Source: an uncultured Clostridia bacterium (GTDB lineage Bacteria; Bacillota; Clostridia; Oscillospirales; Acutalibacteraceae). Taken from it: DNA of 64,000 bases. The notes beneath the pieces are model-generated. The model saw only the letters and a program-made list of their open reading frames with translations, was not told where the DNA came from and ran no database searches. This document shows, in pieces, positions 8,282-19,778 of this stretch. The stretch lies in the NCBI GenBank assembly GCA_904420015.1, contig CAJFTS010000038.1, forward strand, positions 17,503 to 81,502, read 5' to 3'. The position numbers and the translations under genes are program-made. Every line of letters begins with the position of its first letter. Position 1 is the stretch's first letter.

Positions 8282-9661
8282 CTATTTCCCCACGCAGAAT
8301 CGGGCGAACACCTCGTCGAGAACCGCGTCGGTCACCCGTTCTCCCGTCAGCTCCAGCAAGGCCGCCGCCGCGTCGTCCAGCGCCACCGACACCGCATCCA
8401 GCGTCATTCCGGCCCGTATCGCCTCCGCCGCCTGCCCGACCCCCTCCCGGGCCCGCAGCGCGCAGGCCTTCTGCCGCTCGGTGGCCAGCATACCCGCCGC
8501 CGGATCAATCTCACCCGTGCCCAGCGCCGTTTCCACCGCTTTTGTCAAGGCGTCATAGCCCTGTCCGGTAGCGGCCGACAGCTCTACCACCTGGGAGACG
8601 GCGGCACGGATCTCCTCCTCCTCGATCCTTCCCGGCAGATCGGTTTTGTTGAGAACCGCCACCGCCCGGCTCCCTTTGAGCTCCTGCAAGAGACTGCGAT
8701 CCTCTTCGCTGAGGGGCGCGGAGGTGTCGAACACCGCTAAAACCAGGCCCGCTCTCTTCAAACGCTCCCGGGTCCGGGCCACCCCGGCCGCCTCCACCGG
8801 GTTTTCCGTTTCCCGCAGGCCCGCCGTATCCGCCAGCCGCAGCACCACGTCGCCCAGCCGCACCGTCTCCTCCACCACGTCCCGGGTGGTTCCCGGAATA
8901 TCGGTGACGATAGAGCGCTCACACCCGGACAGCAGATTCATCAAGGTGGATTTTCCCACATTTGGCCGCCCTGCCAAAACCGTTTCCACCCCTTCCCGGA
9001 TGATGCGGCCCTGCTCAAAGCCTGCAAGCAACCGGTCCAGCTCCCCTTGGACGGCGGCCAGCTCCCTTTCCAGCGCCTGGGGTTCCAGGGCGGGAATATC
9101 GTCCTCCGGGTAGTCCACCCAGGCGGCCAGGTGGGCGGACAAGGAGAGGATGGTTTCCTTGACGGCGTCGATCCTCCGGCCCAGCGCGCCGTCCTTTGCC
9201 GCCAAGGCAGCGGCGGCGGCCTGCTTCCCTTGGGCGCCGATCAGATCCATGACCGCTTCCGCACCGGTCAGCGACAGCTTTCCGTTTAGAAAGGCCCTGC
9301 GGGTAAACTCCCCCGGCTCCGCCGGCTGTGCACCGGCCCGGAGGACGGCGGCCAACAGGCGCTTGACCAAAAACAAGCCCCCATGGCAGGAGAGCTCCAC
9401 CACGTCCTCACCGGTATAGCTTTTGGGCTGCGAAAACACCAGGGCCACCGCTTCGTCAAACTCCCCTTCCCCGTCGGCCACCCGGCCGAATAAAGCGGTA
9501 TATCCCTTTGCCTCCTCGATGGATTTGCCGCCCGACGGACGAAACACCCTGGAGGCAACCCGGCGGGCATCCGTTCCGGAAATCCGCACAATGCCGATGC
9601 CGCCCGCCGCCTGGGGGGTGGAGATCGCCGCAATAGTCCGATCGCTGTTTGCCATGACCAC
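8282..9661 (-). CDS. mnmE: tRNA modification GTPase MnmE (TrmE)
   Basis: Potassium-activated GTPase that with MnmG modifies U34 of tRNA. The N-terminal tetrahydrofolate-binding domain covers about 120 residues (GIGIVRISG near the start), a helical domain holds the inserted G domain with GRPNVGKSTLMNLL, DIPGTTRD, DTAGLRET and NKTD, and the protein ends in the catalytic CVGK (usual C-x-G-K). 459 residues, normal. The start is GTG with GGAGG 6 bases upstream; an ATG two codons later is an alternative. Downstream of jag as in other Firmicutes. Confidence 0.97.
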   Translation of the reverse strand: MVMANSDRTIAAISTPQAAGGIGIVRISGTDARRVASRVFRPSGGKSIEEAKGYTALFGRVADGEGEFDEAVALVFSQPKSYTGEDVVELSCHGGLFLVKRLLAAVLRAGAQPAEPGEFTRRAFLNGKLSLTGAEAVMDLIGAQGKQAAAAALAAKDGALGRRIDAVKETILSLSAHLAAWVDYPEDDIPALEPQALERELAAVQGELDRLLAGFEQGRIIREGVETVLAGRPNVGKSTLMNLLSGCERSIVTDIPGTTRDVVEETVRLGDVVLRLADTAGLRETENPVEAAGVARTRERLKRAGLVLAVFDTSAPLSEEDRSLLQELKGSRAVAVLNKTDLPGRIEEEEIRAAVSQVVELSAATGQGYDALTKAVETALGTGEIDPAAGMLATERQKACALRAREGVGQAAEAIRAGMTLDAVSVALDDAAAALLELTGERVTDAVLDEVFARFCVGK

Positions 9662-9717
9662 GCTTCACCTCCTTTTTAAAAAGGCGGCAAAGGATCGCTC
9701 CTCTGCCGCCCTGTCTC

Positions 9718-10554
9718 TTATTTCTTCGGTTCGATCTTCCCGTAAAGAGGAACCTCCGGCTTTTCATTCTGTGGAACCACGATTTCCTTGTCCACCGGGG
9801 CCCCGGCAACCCTATACTCCCCATCCCTGCGGGCGGGAGGACGCTTGCCGCGGGGCTTTCCCCGGTACCCGTCCCGGCGGGGCGGGCGGTTCTGGCCGCC
9901 GTTCCCTTCCCGCTTCGGCGCTGCCGCGCCTTTTTCCGGGCCAATGATGACATGGCGGGCCGATTCGTCCCCTTCGCTCCAGGAGGTAGCGCCGCGGATC
10001 CCCTGGACCGCCGTATGGATGATCCGCCGTTCATAGGGGTTCATCGGCTCCAGCGACACGCTGCGTCCGGTTTTGACCGCCTGCATCGCCATCCGGCGGG
10101 CAAGGGCCGTCAGCGTCTGCTCCCGTTTCTCCCGGTAGTTGCCGGAATTGATGGTAATGCGGTAATAGCTTTCGGTGTTGCGGTTGGCCACCAGGCCCGC
10201 CAGGTATTGCAGCGCATCCAGCGTTTCTCCCCGGCGTCCGATCAAAAAGCCGATGTCGTCTCCCGAAATGGTGAATACGGCGCCGTTTTCCGTCTCCTCC
10301 ACCTTCAAATCCGGCTCGATTACGCCCATCTGCTCAAAAATACCGGTCAGATAATTCTGCGCAATGGTCAGAGGAGTTTCCTCCACATAGATGCGCACCC
10401 GGGCCGGCGCGCCGCCGAAAAGGCCAAGGGTCTTTTTTACCGGCAGGTTGAGAATTTCCGTCTTTACATCGTCCCGGCTCATGCCGAGCTGACGGCACCC
10501 GTCGTCAATTGCCGCATCGACGGAAGGGCCTGTTCCAATTGCTTCTTTGATCAT
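9718..10554 (-). CDS. jag: RNA-binding protein Jag (KhpB/EloR)
   Basis: Cytoplasmic RNA-binding protein linked to cell elongation and to the SpoIIIJ/YidC locus. It has a Jag_N domain (residues 1-50, MIKEAIGTGPSVDAAIDDG), a type II KH domain with the loop GFLIGRRGETLDALQYL, then an R3H domain ending in MNPYERRIIHTAVQ, and a basic Arg/Pro/Gly-rich tail of about 70 residues unlike the short tails of many homologues. ATG with GGGAGG 9 bases upstream; a GTG three codons before is not favoured. 278 residues. Follows yidC by 24 bases. Confidence 0.95.
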   Translation of the reverse strand: MIKEAIGTGPSVDAAIDDGCRQLGMSRDDVKTEILNLPVKKTLGLFGGAPARVRIYVEETPLTIAQNYLTGIFEQMGVIEPDLKVEETENGAVFTISGDDIGFLIGRRGETLDALQYLAGLVANRNTESYYRITINSGNYREKREQTLTALARRMAMQAVKTGRSVSLEPMNPYERRIIHTAVQGIRGATSWSEGDESARHVIIGPEKGAAAPKREGNGGQNRPPRRDGYRGKPRGKRPPARRDGEYRVAGAPVDKEIVVPQNEKPEVPLYGKIEPKK

Positions 10555-10578
10555 GATATACACCTCCCGGGCGCGCCC

Positions 10579-11475
10579 TTACTGGCCTCGCCCGTCTTTG
10601 ATTTGCTTCTCCTTAAGAAGCCGCCCCTTCGCCAGCCGGAACTCATTGCGTGCATTGATCCGGCCGGGGCTGTAAATGGTGGAAGTCACACAGGTCTGCA
10701 AAATTGCCACCAAGCTGCCGCATGCCCAGTAGAAGCCGACGCCGCCGGGCACCGAGAAGGCGATAAAGAAGAAAATTAACGGCATCACGATAATCATCAA
10801 AAAGCTCTTCGTCACCGGCATGCCGTTGCGCTTATTGAAGTAATTCATGACGAAGACCTGAAGAATTTGGAACACCACCGACGCAATCGGGATCAGCCAA
10901 AGCCAGCTGAACTGCGAAAAGCTGGGGGTCTCCCCTAAATTCATAATGCCGAACAAATTCATGTCCATGTTTTGTACGCCGTAATTGGCAAGCTCCGGAA
11001 CCTGCTGTACCACGGTATCGTACTGATTGATGACATGCAGCTGAGCGTACATGTCGTTGGCGGAGATATTGCTCAGCGCCGCCACCGCCCGGTTAATCAC
11101 TTCCTGCGGGACATGCAGAATGTAGGTCAGCGGCTTATAGATGACATAGATCAGACCATACAAAATGGGAAGCTGAATGAGAAGCGGAAGACACCCGCTC
11201 ATGGGGTTCATCTTTTCCTCCGCATAAAGCTTTTGCAGCTCTTCCCTCTGCTTTTCCTTGTCCGACGCATATTTCTGCTGGATTTCTTTTACCTTGCCCT
11301 GCATGGCCGAGGATTTGACCATGGACCGCTGCTGCTTGATGTTGAGAGGAAAGAGGAGCAAACGGGTCAAAATGGTAAAGATAAACAAGGCAAGGGGGAA
11401 GCTCTGCACCACCAAGTAGCAGAACTCCATAATATAGCCGAGCGGCGTGGAGATAATTGTTTCCAGAAAATTCAA
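10579..11475 (-). CDS. yidC: Membrane protein insertase YidC/SpoIIIJ
   Basis: Inserts and folds membrane proteins with or without Sec. Hydrophobic segments are seen near the N-terminus, after the charged cytoplasmic loop (KVKEIQQKYASDKEKQREELQKLY), and three towards the C-terminus, giving the five-helix core; the Arg in FTILTRLLLFPLN is the conserved groove residue. There is no lipobox Cys. The start is taken as TTG (LNFLETIIST) because GGAGG lies 8 bases upstream; the longer frame start at 11490 would lie inside the ribosome binding site. 298 residues. Confidence 0.94.
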   Translation of the reverse strand: MNFLETIISTPLGYIMEFCYLVVQSFPLALFIFTILTRLLLFPLNIKQQRSMVKSSAMQGKVKEIQQKYASDKEKQREELQKLYAEEKMNPMSGCLPLLIQLPILYGLIYVIYKPLTYILHVPQEVINRAVAALSNISANDMYAQLHVINQYDTVVQQVPELANYGVQNMDMNLFGIMNLGETPSFSQFSWLWLIPIASVVFQILQVFVMNYFNKRNGMPVTKSFLMIIVMPLIFFFIAFSVPGGVGFYWACGSLVAILQTCVTSTIYSPGRINARNEFRLAKGRLLKEKQIKDGRGQ

Positions 11476-11501
11476 TGGCACTTCCTCCAAAATCTAACGC
11501 G

Positions 11502-11720
11502 TCATTTTCGCGGCGGAACCGGATCGTATCCGCCCTCATGAAACGGATGGCATTTACAAATGCGCTTGACCGCCAGCCATCCGCCCTTGAAGAATCCAAA
11601 CCGCTCGATTGCCGTCAGCGCGTACTTCGAACAGGTTGGGTAAAACCGGCACGCGGGCGGCAGATGGGGAGAAATAAATCTCCGGTAAAACTTAATCGGA
11701 TAAATCAGCAGGTATTTCAT
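11502..11720 (-). CDS. yidD: Membrane protein insertion efficiency factor YidD
   Basis: Small membrane-associated protein that aids YidC-dependent insertion. The family signature [19 protein letters not shown] is in the middle and [12 protein letters not shown] at the C-terminus. 72 residues, normal. Its ATG overlaps the rnpA stop by four bases, giving tight coupling, and yidC follows. Confidence 0.96.
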   Translation of the reverse strand: MKYLLIYPIKFYRRFISPHLPPACRFYPTCSKYALTAIERFGFFKGGWLAVKRICKCHPFHEGGYDPVPPRK

Positions 11721-12058
11721 TGGATCACACCTAAGACCTTCAGCTGCCTCTTCATAACCGGCAGAAGATCCGTCGACTTGACATACGGGGTCTTTCCCCG
11801 GGCCACGAAAATCACGTCCACATTTTGCTCCACCGGCTCTCCCAGCAACCGGTACGCCTCCCGGATCACCCGGCGGGCCCGGTTGCGCCGAACCGCCTTT
11901 CCCACCTTCTTGCTCACGGTGATGCCGATGCGGGGGCGGCGAACCCGGTTTTTACAGACATAGGTCACCAGAAGAGGACCTGCCTGCACCTTTCCCCTGG
12001 CGTAGATGCGCCGAAAATCATTGTTGCGGTTGAGCGCTTCGTATTGCACTGGTTTCAT
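11717..12058 (-). CDS. rnpA: Ribonuclease P protein component
   Basis: Protein subunit that helps the RNase P RNA cut the 5' leader from tRNA precursors. The RNR-type signature [21 protein letters not shown] is intact, and an aromatic/basic N-terminus ([14 protein letters not shown]) is typical. 113 residues. The start MKPVQYEAL was chosen by family length with GGGAAAGG just upstream; the frame stays open to 12169. About 200 bases separate it from rpmH, more than usual, including a hairpin. Confidence 0.95.
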   Translation of the reverse strand: MKPVQYEALNRNNDFRRIYARGKVQAGPLLVTYVCKNRVRRPRIGITVSKKVGKAVRRNRARRVIREAYRLLGEPVEQNVDVIFVARGKTPYVKSTDLLPVMKRQLKVLGVIQ

Positions 12059-12090
12059 GCCTTTCCCACGGAGAAACCGGGATGAAAAAG

Positions 12091-12113
12091 AAAGGCCACT
12101 CGCCGTGGCCTTT
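12091..12113 (-). terminator. Hairpin between rpmH and rnpA
   Basis: Stem AAGGCCAC / GTGGCCTT with a 5-base loop; on the minus strand it is followed by CTTTTTC. It probably sets L34 expression higher than the rest of the operon by partial termination. Confidence 0.6.
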
Positions 12114-12260
12114 TCCGCTTCTTTCGCGAGCTGCCGAAAGCGAACTCCCCGTTTTCTTCTGTTTTTCATTCCGGTGCGCTTCGGCCGCGCCGGAATCCTC
12201 CCGCCCGGCCTTCCTTCTTCAAAGGGGCCGAAAGGGTACGCCGGCGCAAAAAAGCCGCCC

Positions 12261-12395
12261 TTAATGGGTCAGGCGCTTTCTTCCCTTCGCTCTGCGGCGG
12301 GCCAGGACTTTCCGCCCGTTGCGGTCGGCCATTCTCTTACGAAAACCATGCTCTTTCTTGCGATGGATTTTCTTCGGCTGATACGTTCTAAGCAT
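12261..12395 (-). CDS. rpmH: 50S ribosomal protein L34
   Basis: A 44-residue, very basic ribosomal protein. It begins [20 protein letters not shown] and ends in [12 protein letters not shown], the family pattern. AAAGGAGG lies 8 bases before the ATG. First gene of the leftward operon, divergent from dnaA. Confidence 0.97.
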   Translation of the reverse strand: MLRTYQPKKIHRKKEHGFRKRMADRNGRKVLARRRAKGRKRLTH

Positions 12396-12434
12396 ATGAA
12401 AAACCTCCTTTCAAGGTATAACTTGCAGTTTCTC

Positions 12435-12464
12435 ATTATATCTTAGAAACGCGCGGAATGTCAA
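12435..12464 (-). promoter_or_regulatory. Promoter of rpmH
   Basis: On the minus strand a perfect TTGACA, an 18-base spacer and a perfect TATAAT, about 40 bases before the rpmH start. Strong sigma-A type promoter. Confidence 0.9.
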
Positions 12465-12625
12465 CACCTTTTTGGCCCAAACCCGTGATTTCAGCGGGTT
12501 TGGCGGGCGTTTTTCCCGCCTCCTTTTCCTTTCCGGTCCCCGCCGCAACCCTTTCCCCTAATTTCGCCCCTCTCTTCAAGCTTTTCCCTATACATTATAA
12601 CATATGGTTTTATTGCGTGAATCGA
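12465..12625. other. rpmH-dnaA divergent gap
   Basis: No gene. It holds two short inverted repeats (AAACCCG / CGGGTTT near 12479-12501 and GGCGGG / CCCGCC near 12502-12520). No TTATCCACA-type DnaA box was found here, unlike the bipartite Bacillus origin. Confidence 0.5.
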
Positions 12626-12654
12626 TTGCTATAAAGCGCCGATTGTGCTATAAT
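12626..12654 (+). promoter_or_regulatory. Promoter of dnaA
   Basis: TTGCTA, a 17-base spacer and a perfect TATAAT, about 45 bases before the dnaA ATG. Confidence 0.8.
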
Positions 12655-12700
12655 GAACGGTACTTAAATTCAATATTACTAGCGTACCGGAGGCACATTC

Positions 12701-14050
12701 ATGGAATCATTTATCGACGCTTGGAGCAGTGTTTCAGACTACTGCCGCCGCAACATGCACGAGGTTGCGTTTAACGTCTGGATCAAAAAAATCAAACCCG
12801 TGGGGTTTCAGGACGGCAACGTAGTGGTTTCCGTACGCACCCCTTTTCAGAAGGAGATCATTGAGAAAAACTATCTCAACCTTCTCAACACCGCTTTTGA
12901 AGATACGCTTGGTTTCTGCCCTCCCATCGTGATTGTCACCGAGCAGGAGAGCGACCAGCCGGAACAGGTGGCCCCCTCGGTGGTAAACCCCATTTCAGAG
13001 GACAAGCCGCCGAAAACCTTTGAATACTCCTTCGACGACTTTATCGTCGGTTCCTCCAACAAATTCGCCTTCGCCGCCTGTCAGGCGGTAGCGTCCAATC
13101 CTGCGGGCAGCGAGGGGTCCTCGGGCACCATTTACAACCCTCTCTTTATCTACGGCCCTTCCGGCCTTGGAAAAACCCATCTTCTCTACGCCATTTGCAA
13201 CGAAATACGAAAATCCCGCCCGGGGCTGAGTATGATCTACATCAAGGGCGACGACTTCACCAACCAGCTGGTCAACGCCATTAAGGAACGCAGCACGGCG
13301 GCATTCCAAAACAAATACCGCAACGTGGACGTGCTGCTGATGGACGACATCCAGTTCATCGGCGGCAAGACCCAGACCCAGGAGGAATTTTTCCACACCT
13401 TCGACACCCTTTACCGAAACGGCAAGCAGATCGTACTGGCCAGCGACCGGCCCCCCAAGGAAATCCATCCGCTGGAGGAACGGCTGCGCACCCGGTTTGA
13501 ATGGGGGCTGTTGGCGGACATCCAGCCGCCGGACCTGGAAACCCGCATCGCCATTGTCAAAACCAAGGCGGACCTGCTGGAATTCCACATTCCCGACGAG
13601 GTATCCATGTACATTGCCAACCGCCTGAAAACCAACATCCGGCAGCTGGAAGGGGTAGTCAAGAAAATGAAAGCCTACCACCAGCTGACCGGGGAAGGCC
13701 CCTCCATGATGATGGCCCAAAGCGCCATCCGGGACGTGCTCAACGACGACCAGCCGCTGCCGGTCACCATCAGCCGGATTATCGAGGAGGTCTCCCGTTC
13801 CTTCATGGTCACGCCGGAGGAGATCAAATCCAACAAACGGTCGGCACAAATCTCCAACGCCCGGCAGACGGCCATCTACATCGTGCGGAAAATCACCCAG
13901 ATGTCCCAATCTCAGATCGGCGAGGAATTCGGCGGCCGGGACCATTCCACCATCAACTACGCCATCAAGACGGTGGAGGAAAATATGCAGCGGGACCCGT
14001 CCTATCGAAACACCATCGAAGATATCCTGAAAAACGTCAAGGAACGATAA
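12701..14050 (+). CDS. dnaA: Chromosomal replication initiator DnaA
   Basis: AAA+ protein that binds DnaA boxes and opens oriC. Domain I covers about residues 1-85, a linker to about 105, then the ATPase domain III with Walker A GPSGLGKT at 152-159 and Walker B LLMDDIQ at 212-218, and domain IV with the DNA-binding signature GGRDHSTINYAIKT from residue 411. 449 residues, normal. The ATG has CGGAGG 8 bases upstream. Confidence 0.98.
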   Translation: MESFIDAWSSVSDYCRRNMHEVAFNVWIKKIKPVGFQDGNVVVSVRTPFQKEIIEKNYLNLLNTAFEDTLGFCPPIVIVTEQESDQPEQVAPSVVNPISEDKPPKTFEYSFDDFIVGSSNKFAFAACQAVASNPAGSEGSSGTIYNPLFIYGPSGLGKTHLLYAICNEIRKSRPGLSMIYIKGDDFTNQLVNAIKERSTAAFQNKYRNVDVLLMDDIQFIGGKTQTQEEFFHTFDTLYRNGKQIVLASDRPPKEIHPLEERLRTRFEWGLLADIQPPDLETRIAIVKTKADLLEFHIPDEVSMYIANRLKTNIRQLEGVVKKMKAYHQLTGEGPSMMMAQSAIRDVLNDDQPLPVTISRIIEEVSRSFMVTPEEIKSNKRSAQISNARQTAIYIVRKITQMSQSQIGEEFGGRDHSTINYAIKTVEENMQRDPSYRNTIEDILKNVKER

Positions 14051-14339
14051 CGACAATCTTCCACATTTTCCCCCGAGTTTTCCACTTTCCACATACGATT
14101 CTCCACCCTTTGCACATTGGAATAATTTGTAACTCACATTTCCACCATTTCTCTTCCGTCCCGATTTGCAAAACTTCCCTCTCTTTTTCCGCTTGTTTCC
14201 TACCGATTTGCAAACTTTCCACACTTTTCGCACCCCCTACTACTACTACTATCTAATAATTCCCTTCTTCCCATCTATTACGCAAAAACCGGGGCCCGCC
14301 CCCTTTTCCATCCATCAACACGATACTGGAGCTGATTAA
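14051..14339 (+). other. oriC: Replication origin oriC with DnaA boxes and DnaA-trio tract
   Basis: The dnaA-dnaN gap contains at least five TTTCCAC-type DnaA-box-like sites (near 14058, 14077, 14085, 14138 and 14215), two near-identical direct repeats beginning CCGATTTGCAAA (14161 and 14203, 42 bases apart), and the last box CTTTCCACAC followed after a short GC-rich spacer by CTACTACTACTACTATC at 14237-14253. On the lower strand this is a run of 3'-GAT-5' DnaA-trios, as in the Bacillus unwinding element, and AT-rich sequence follows. Confidence 0.9.
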
Positions 14340-15452
14340 ATGAAATTCACCTGTTCTCGTCAAGACCTGCTGGACGCCGCAACCAACGTACAACGGGCCG
14401 TCTCCACAAAATCCAACATTCCCGCCCTGGAAGGTATTCTAATTAAGGCGCAAAAAGAAACCCTTTCCCTTTCCGGATACGACCTGGAAATCGGAATCAC
14501 CACCTCCATCCCCGCCTCCATTGAGGAAGAGGACGAACTGATCGTCTCCGCCCGCCTCTTCGGCGACATTATCCGCAAACTCAATTCGGATACGGTTTGC
14601 GTATCAGGAGACGCCACCAACGTCATCACCATCCAGGGAGGACATGCAGAATTTTCCATTCCGGTCTCCCCCGCCTCCGAATTCCCGGAAATCCCGGCGG
14701 TTACCGACGGAAAATCCCTTACCCTGCCCCGGGAGCTTTTGGCTTCTATGATCCGGCAAACCCTTTTTGCCGTCGCGCAAAACGAAAATAAGCCCATCCA
14801 TACCGGCAGCCTGTTTGAAACCGGGGAAGGCATGCTGCGCATCGTCTCCCTGGACGGCTACCGGCTGGCACTGCGGCAGGAGCCCATACAGTGCGAAGAG
14901 GACTTTCATTTCGTTGTCCCCGGCAAGACCCTCGGCGAAGTGCTCAAGCTCCTATCCGCAAACGACGAAGAGGAGGACGTTTCCCTGTCGGTAGGCCACC
15001 GGCATATCATCTTCACCATCGGTACCTATTCGGTGATTTCCCGGCTTTTAGACGGGGAATTCCTCAATTACCGCCAATCCATCCCCAAAGGGAACACCAC
15101 CCTTGTAAATGTGAAGGTGCGGGCGTTTATCGACAGCCTGGACCGGGCTTCCCTGCTCATCAACGACCGGCTCAAAAGCCCGGTGCGCTGCGTCTTTGAA
15201 AACGACGAGATCAAGATCAGCTGCGCCACCACCATTGGACGGATCCGGGACGAAATCGAGGCCCAGCTGTCCGGCGACGGGGTGGAAATGGGCTTTAACA
15301 ACAAATATTTGATGGACGCGCTGCGCGCGTCGGAAAGCGACGAGGTGCGCATCGAGCTAAACGGCCCGGTGTCGCCGATGAAGATCTATCCGCCCCAGGG
15401 AGAGGATTTCCTGTTCCTGGTGCTTCCGGTGAGGCTGAAAAATGAAATCTGA
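14340..15452 (+). CDS. dnaN: DNA polymerase III sliding clamp (beta subunit)
   Basis: Ring-shaped homodimer that tethers polymerase III to DNA. 370 residues in three repeated clamp folds, with the closing [20 protein letters not shown] typical of the C-terminus (usual consensus PM..R...). The ATG directly follows the origin region; the ribosome binding site GGAGCTG is moderate. Overlaps yaaA by 11 bases. Confidence 0.97.
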   Translation: MKFTCSRQDLLDAATNVQRAVSTKSNIPALEGILIKAQKETLSLSGYDLEIGITTSIPASIEEEDELIVSARLFGDIIRKLNSDTVCVSGDATNVITIQGGHAEFSIPVSPASEFPEIPAVTDGKSLTLPRELLASMIRQTLFAVAQNENKPIHTGSLFETGEGMLRIVSLDGYRLALRQEPIQCEEDFHFVVPGKTLGEVLKLLSANDEEEDVSLSVGHRHIIFTIGTYSVISRLLDGEFLNYRQSIPKGNTTLVNVKVRAFIDSLDRASLLINDRLKSPVRCVFENDEIKISCATTIGRIRDEIEAQLSGDGVEMGFNNKYLMDALRASESDEVRIELNGPVSPMKIYPPQGEDFLFLVLPVRLKNEI

Positions 15453-15660
15453 GAAAATTGCAATCGATACCGAGTTTATCAAGCTGGATAACCTGCTGAA
15501 GCTGGCGGGGGCCGCCCCCACCGGAGGGCAGGTTAAGCTGCTCATCCAAAACGGCGAGGTTCGGGTAAACGGGGAAATCTGCACCCAGCGGGGCAAAAAA
15601 ATGAGGCCGGGCGACCGGGCGACCTATGGGGACCTGGCAGCGGAAGTTGTGGCAAAATGA
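15442..15660 (+). CDS. yaaA: S4-domain RNA-binding protein YaaA
   Basis: Small S4-fold protein of the dnaN-recF junction, thought to act in ribosome assembly. 72 residues; the S4 fold is seen in [33 protein letters not shown]. It overlaps dnaN (11 bases) and recF (4 bases), so all three are coupled. Confidence 0.94.
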   Translation: MKSEKIAIDTEFIKLDNLLKLAGAAPTGGQVKLLIQNGEVRVNGEICTQRGKKMRPGDRATYGDLAAEVVAK

Positions 15661-16775
15661 AGGTAGATTCCCTTTCCTTTCACCATTTCCGCAATCTCTG
15701 CGACGGGGAGCTTGAAGCCAGCGGCGGGGTCAACGTCATCTGGGGGGACAACGCCCAGGGAAAGACCAATCTGCTCGAGGCCGTCTGGCTGTTTACCGGG
15801 TCGCGCAGCTTCCGGGGGGCCAAGGACGCGGAGCTTTTGTCCTTTTCTAAGAAGGACGCCTCCCTGACCCTTTCCTTTACCGCACAGGGGCGCGAACAGA
15901 CGGCGAAGCTGACCATCGCCCCGGGCAAGCAGCTTTCTTTAAACGGGGTATCCATGCCTTCGGCTTCGGCGATGGCGGGGGTGTTTTGCGCGGTGGTGTT
16001 CGCGCCCTGCCACCTGTCGCTGATCCAGGACGGGCCCAGCGAGCGCCGGCGGTTTCTCGACGCCGCCATCTGCCAGGTTAAGCCCTCCTACCACGGGCTT
16101 TTAACCGAATATAACCGCGCCCTTTTGCAGCGGAATACCCTGCTCAAGGACCTTGCCTACCACACCGAGCTTACCTCCACCATGGAGGTGTGGGAGGAGC
16201 ACCTTTCCCGCATCGGGGGACGGATTCAGGAAATCCGCCGCCGCTACCTCTACCGGCTGGCGCCGGAGGTATGGCGGGTGTATGAGGGGCTGTCCGGGGG
16301 CAGCGAGCAGCTGACCCTCTCCTATCTGCCGGGCGGACTGGGGGAGGAATTTTCTCTAACAGAAGAGGAAACGCCGGATTTTAAGGATCTCCTGCTCCGC
16401 CGGCTGCAGCTTCGCCGGCGGGAGGATATGCTGGCGGGCAGCACCAGCGCAGGCCCCCACCGGGACGACCTTCTATTTGCCGTCAACGGCTTTTCCGCCC
16501 GGGTATACGGCTCCCAGGGGCAGCAGCGGTCGGTGGTGCTGGCCTGCAAGCTGTCGGAGGCGTCCTTGCTGCGCCAGATCACCGGGGAACAGCCGGTGGC
16601 GCTCTTAGACGACGTGCTCAGCGAGCTGGACCCTGGACGGCAGGATTTTGTTTTAAACCACATCAAGGGCTGGCAGGTGTTCATTACCTGCTGCGATCCC
16701 AAGCAGAGCGAACGGCTGGCGGCCGGGCGTTCCTTTGAAATGAAAAACGGCGTGCTCCGGCCCGCCGAAAGATGA
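15657..16775 (+). CDS. recF: DNA replication and repair protein RecF
   Basis: SMC-like ATPase that helps load RecA at gaps. Walker [15 protein letters not shown] at residues 30-43, ABC signature region [11 protein letters not shown], and Walker [13 protein letters not shown] in the last quarter. 372 residues, normal. ATG overlaps the yaaA stop. Confidence 0.96.
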   Translation: MKVDSLSFHHFRNLCDGELEASGGVNVIWGDNAQGKTNLLEAVWLFTGSRSFRGAKDAELLSFSKKDASLTLSFTAQGREQTAKLTIAPGKQLSLNGVSMPSASAMAGVFCAVVFAPCHLSLIQDGPSERRRFLDAAICQVKPSYHGLLTEYNRALLQRNTLLKDLAYHTELTSTMEVWEEHLSRIGGRIQEIRRRYLYRLAPEVWRVYEGLSGGSEQLTLSYLPGGLGEEFSLTEEETPDFKDLLLRRLQLRRREDMLAGSTSAGPHRDDLLFAVNGFSARVYGSQGQQRSVVLACKLSEASLLRQITGEQPVALLDDVLSELDPGRQDFVLNHIKGWQVFITCCDPKQSERLAAGRSFEMKNGVLRPAER

Positions 16776-16787
16776 CGGGGGCAGGGT

Positions 16788-17066
16788 ATGTATTTGCATT
16801 TGGGCCAGGATACGGTGGTGCGTACCGACGAAATCGTGGGCATCTTCGATCTGGATACCTCTACGGTGTCCAAGCGGACAAGGGAATTTCTGACGAAGGC
16901 GCAGAAGGCCGGGCAGGTGGTCAATGTGTCCATGGAGCTGCCGAAATCCTTCGTGCTGTGCGCCCAACCGGGACGAAAGGGAGGACACACCCTGTATATA
17001 TCCCAAATTTCTTCCGCGACCCTACTCAAACGGACCGGCTTTATGGAGGAACTCTCCTTCAAATAG
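16788..17066 (+). CDS. remB: Extracellular matrix regulator RemB (DUF370)
   Basis: DUF370 protein; Bacillus RemA/RemB activate biofilm matrix genes, and remB is found between recF and gyrB as here. 92 residues, MYLHLGQDTVVRTDEIVGIFD at the start being the family signature. GGGGGCAGGGT lies upstream of the ATG. It may tie matrix control to the exopolysaccharide operon 20 kb away, but no direct link is visible. Confidence 0.9.
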   Translation: MYLHLGQDTVVRTDEIVGIFDLDTSTVSKRTREFLTKAQKAGQVVNVSMELPKSFVLCAQPGRKGGHTLYISQISSATLLKRTGFMEELSFK

Positions 17067-17075
17067 AATTGATGA

Positions 17076-19055
<1,980 letters not shown>

Positions 19056-19079
19056 TTTTTTGATAAAAGGAGAAACGGT

Positions 19080-19763
19080 ATGGACAAGGAAGAGCGGATG
19101 GACGAAGAGCTGCAAAGGGAAGCCGGGACGGCCCGGCCGGAGGAGGGGGATTCCCTTTTCGATCCCATGGGCAACCCCATAGAGACGGAGCCGCCGGTAC
19201 CGGTGGAGGACGAGATGGAAGAGGAGTTTCCCAAGGAGCCGCCTCTGCTGGAGGTCAGCTACGTACTTACCGAAGAGGAGCTGGCGCAGGCGTTCCAGGC
19301 GGTGGGAATGTATAAGGTCAAGGGCAAACGGCAGTGGATTTATTCGTTTTTCATGCTGGTGGTCATCGCCATCACCATTTACAATATCATTCTCGACCAG
19401 AGCTATCTGACCATGGGATGCATTTTGACGGCGATCTGCGTGGCGCTGCTGGCGATGGTCTGGCTGGTGCCCAATCTGGGGCTGAAAAAGCAGGCGAAAC
19501 GCGCCTATGACCCGGAGCCGAAGGTGGTGCGGTTCTACAAGGGGCGGATCGAGTCGGGCAAGGAAGGCAACCGCCATTTCGGGAATATCCGGCTCGGCGG
19601 CAAAAATAAGGTGGATTTGTACGGGAAGCTGTATGTGGTACAGATGGAAAACCACCGGCTGATCGCCATTCCGGAGCGTGCCATTCCGGTAGAGGAACGG
19701 GAAAAGGCAAAGGCGCTTTTGTTCGGCTGGGAGTACGACGCGGACGAAGCGGGCCGGTCTTAA
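19080..19763 (+). CDS. YcxB-like membrane protein, copy 1, with acidic N-terminal extension
   Basis: Function unknown. A 60-residue Glu/Pro-rich extension precedes a sequence with two close hydrophobic helices (IYSFFMLVVIAITIYNIIL and LTMGCILTAICVALLAMVWLV) and a C-terminal beta-rich part ending in LIAIPERAIPVEEREKAKALL, the YcxB-like layout. 227 residues, AAAAGGAG 8 bases before ATG. The first of three tandem paralogues between gyrB and gyrA. Confidence 0.8.
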   Translation: MDKEERMDEELQREAGTARPEEGDSLFDPMGNPIETEPPVPVEDEMEEEFPKEPPLLEVSYVLTEEELAQAFQAVGMYKVKGKRQWIYSFFMLVVIAITIYNIILDQSYLTMGCILTAICVALLAMVWLVPNLGLKKQAKRAYDPEPKVVRFYKGRIESGKEGNRHFGNIRLGGKNKVDLYGKLYVVQMENHRLIAIPERAIPVEEREKAKALLFGWEYDADEAGRS

Positions 19764-19778
19764 AAAGGAGGGAGCCGT

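Noticed and set aside
12995..14233. 412-codon open frame antisense to dnaA
   Set aside because: Shadow of a GC-rich real gene with full domain structure on the other strand; no ribosome binding site and low-complexity composition.
14670..14700. Possible Noc-binding site near AATTCCCGGAAATC in dnaN
   Set aside because: One base short of the palindromic ATTTCCCGGGAAAT and inside coding sequence; likely chance.
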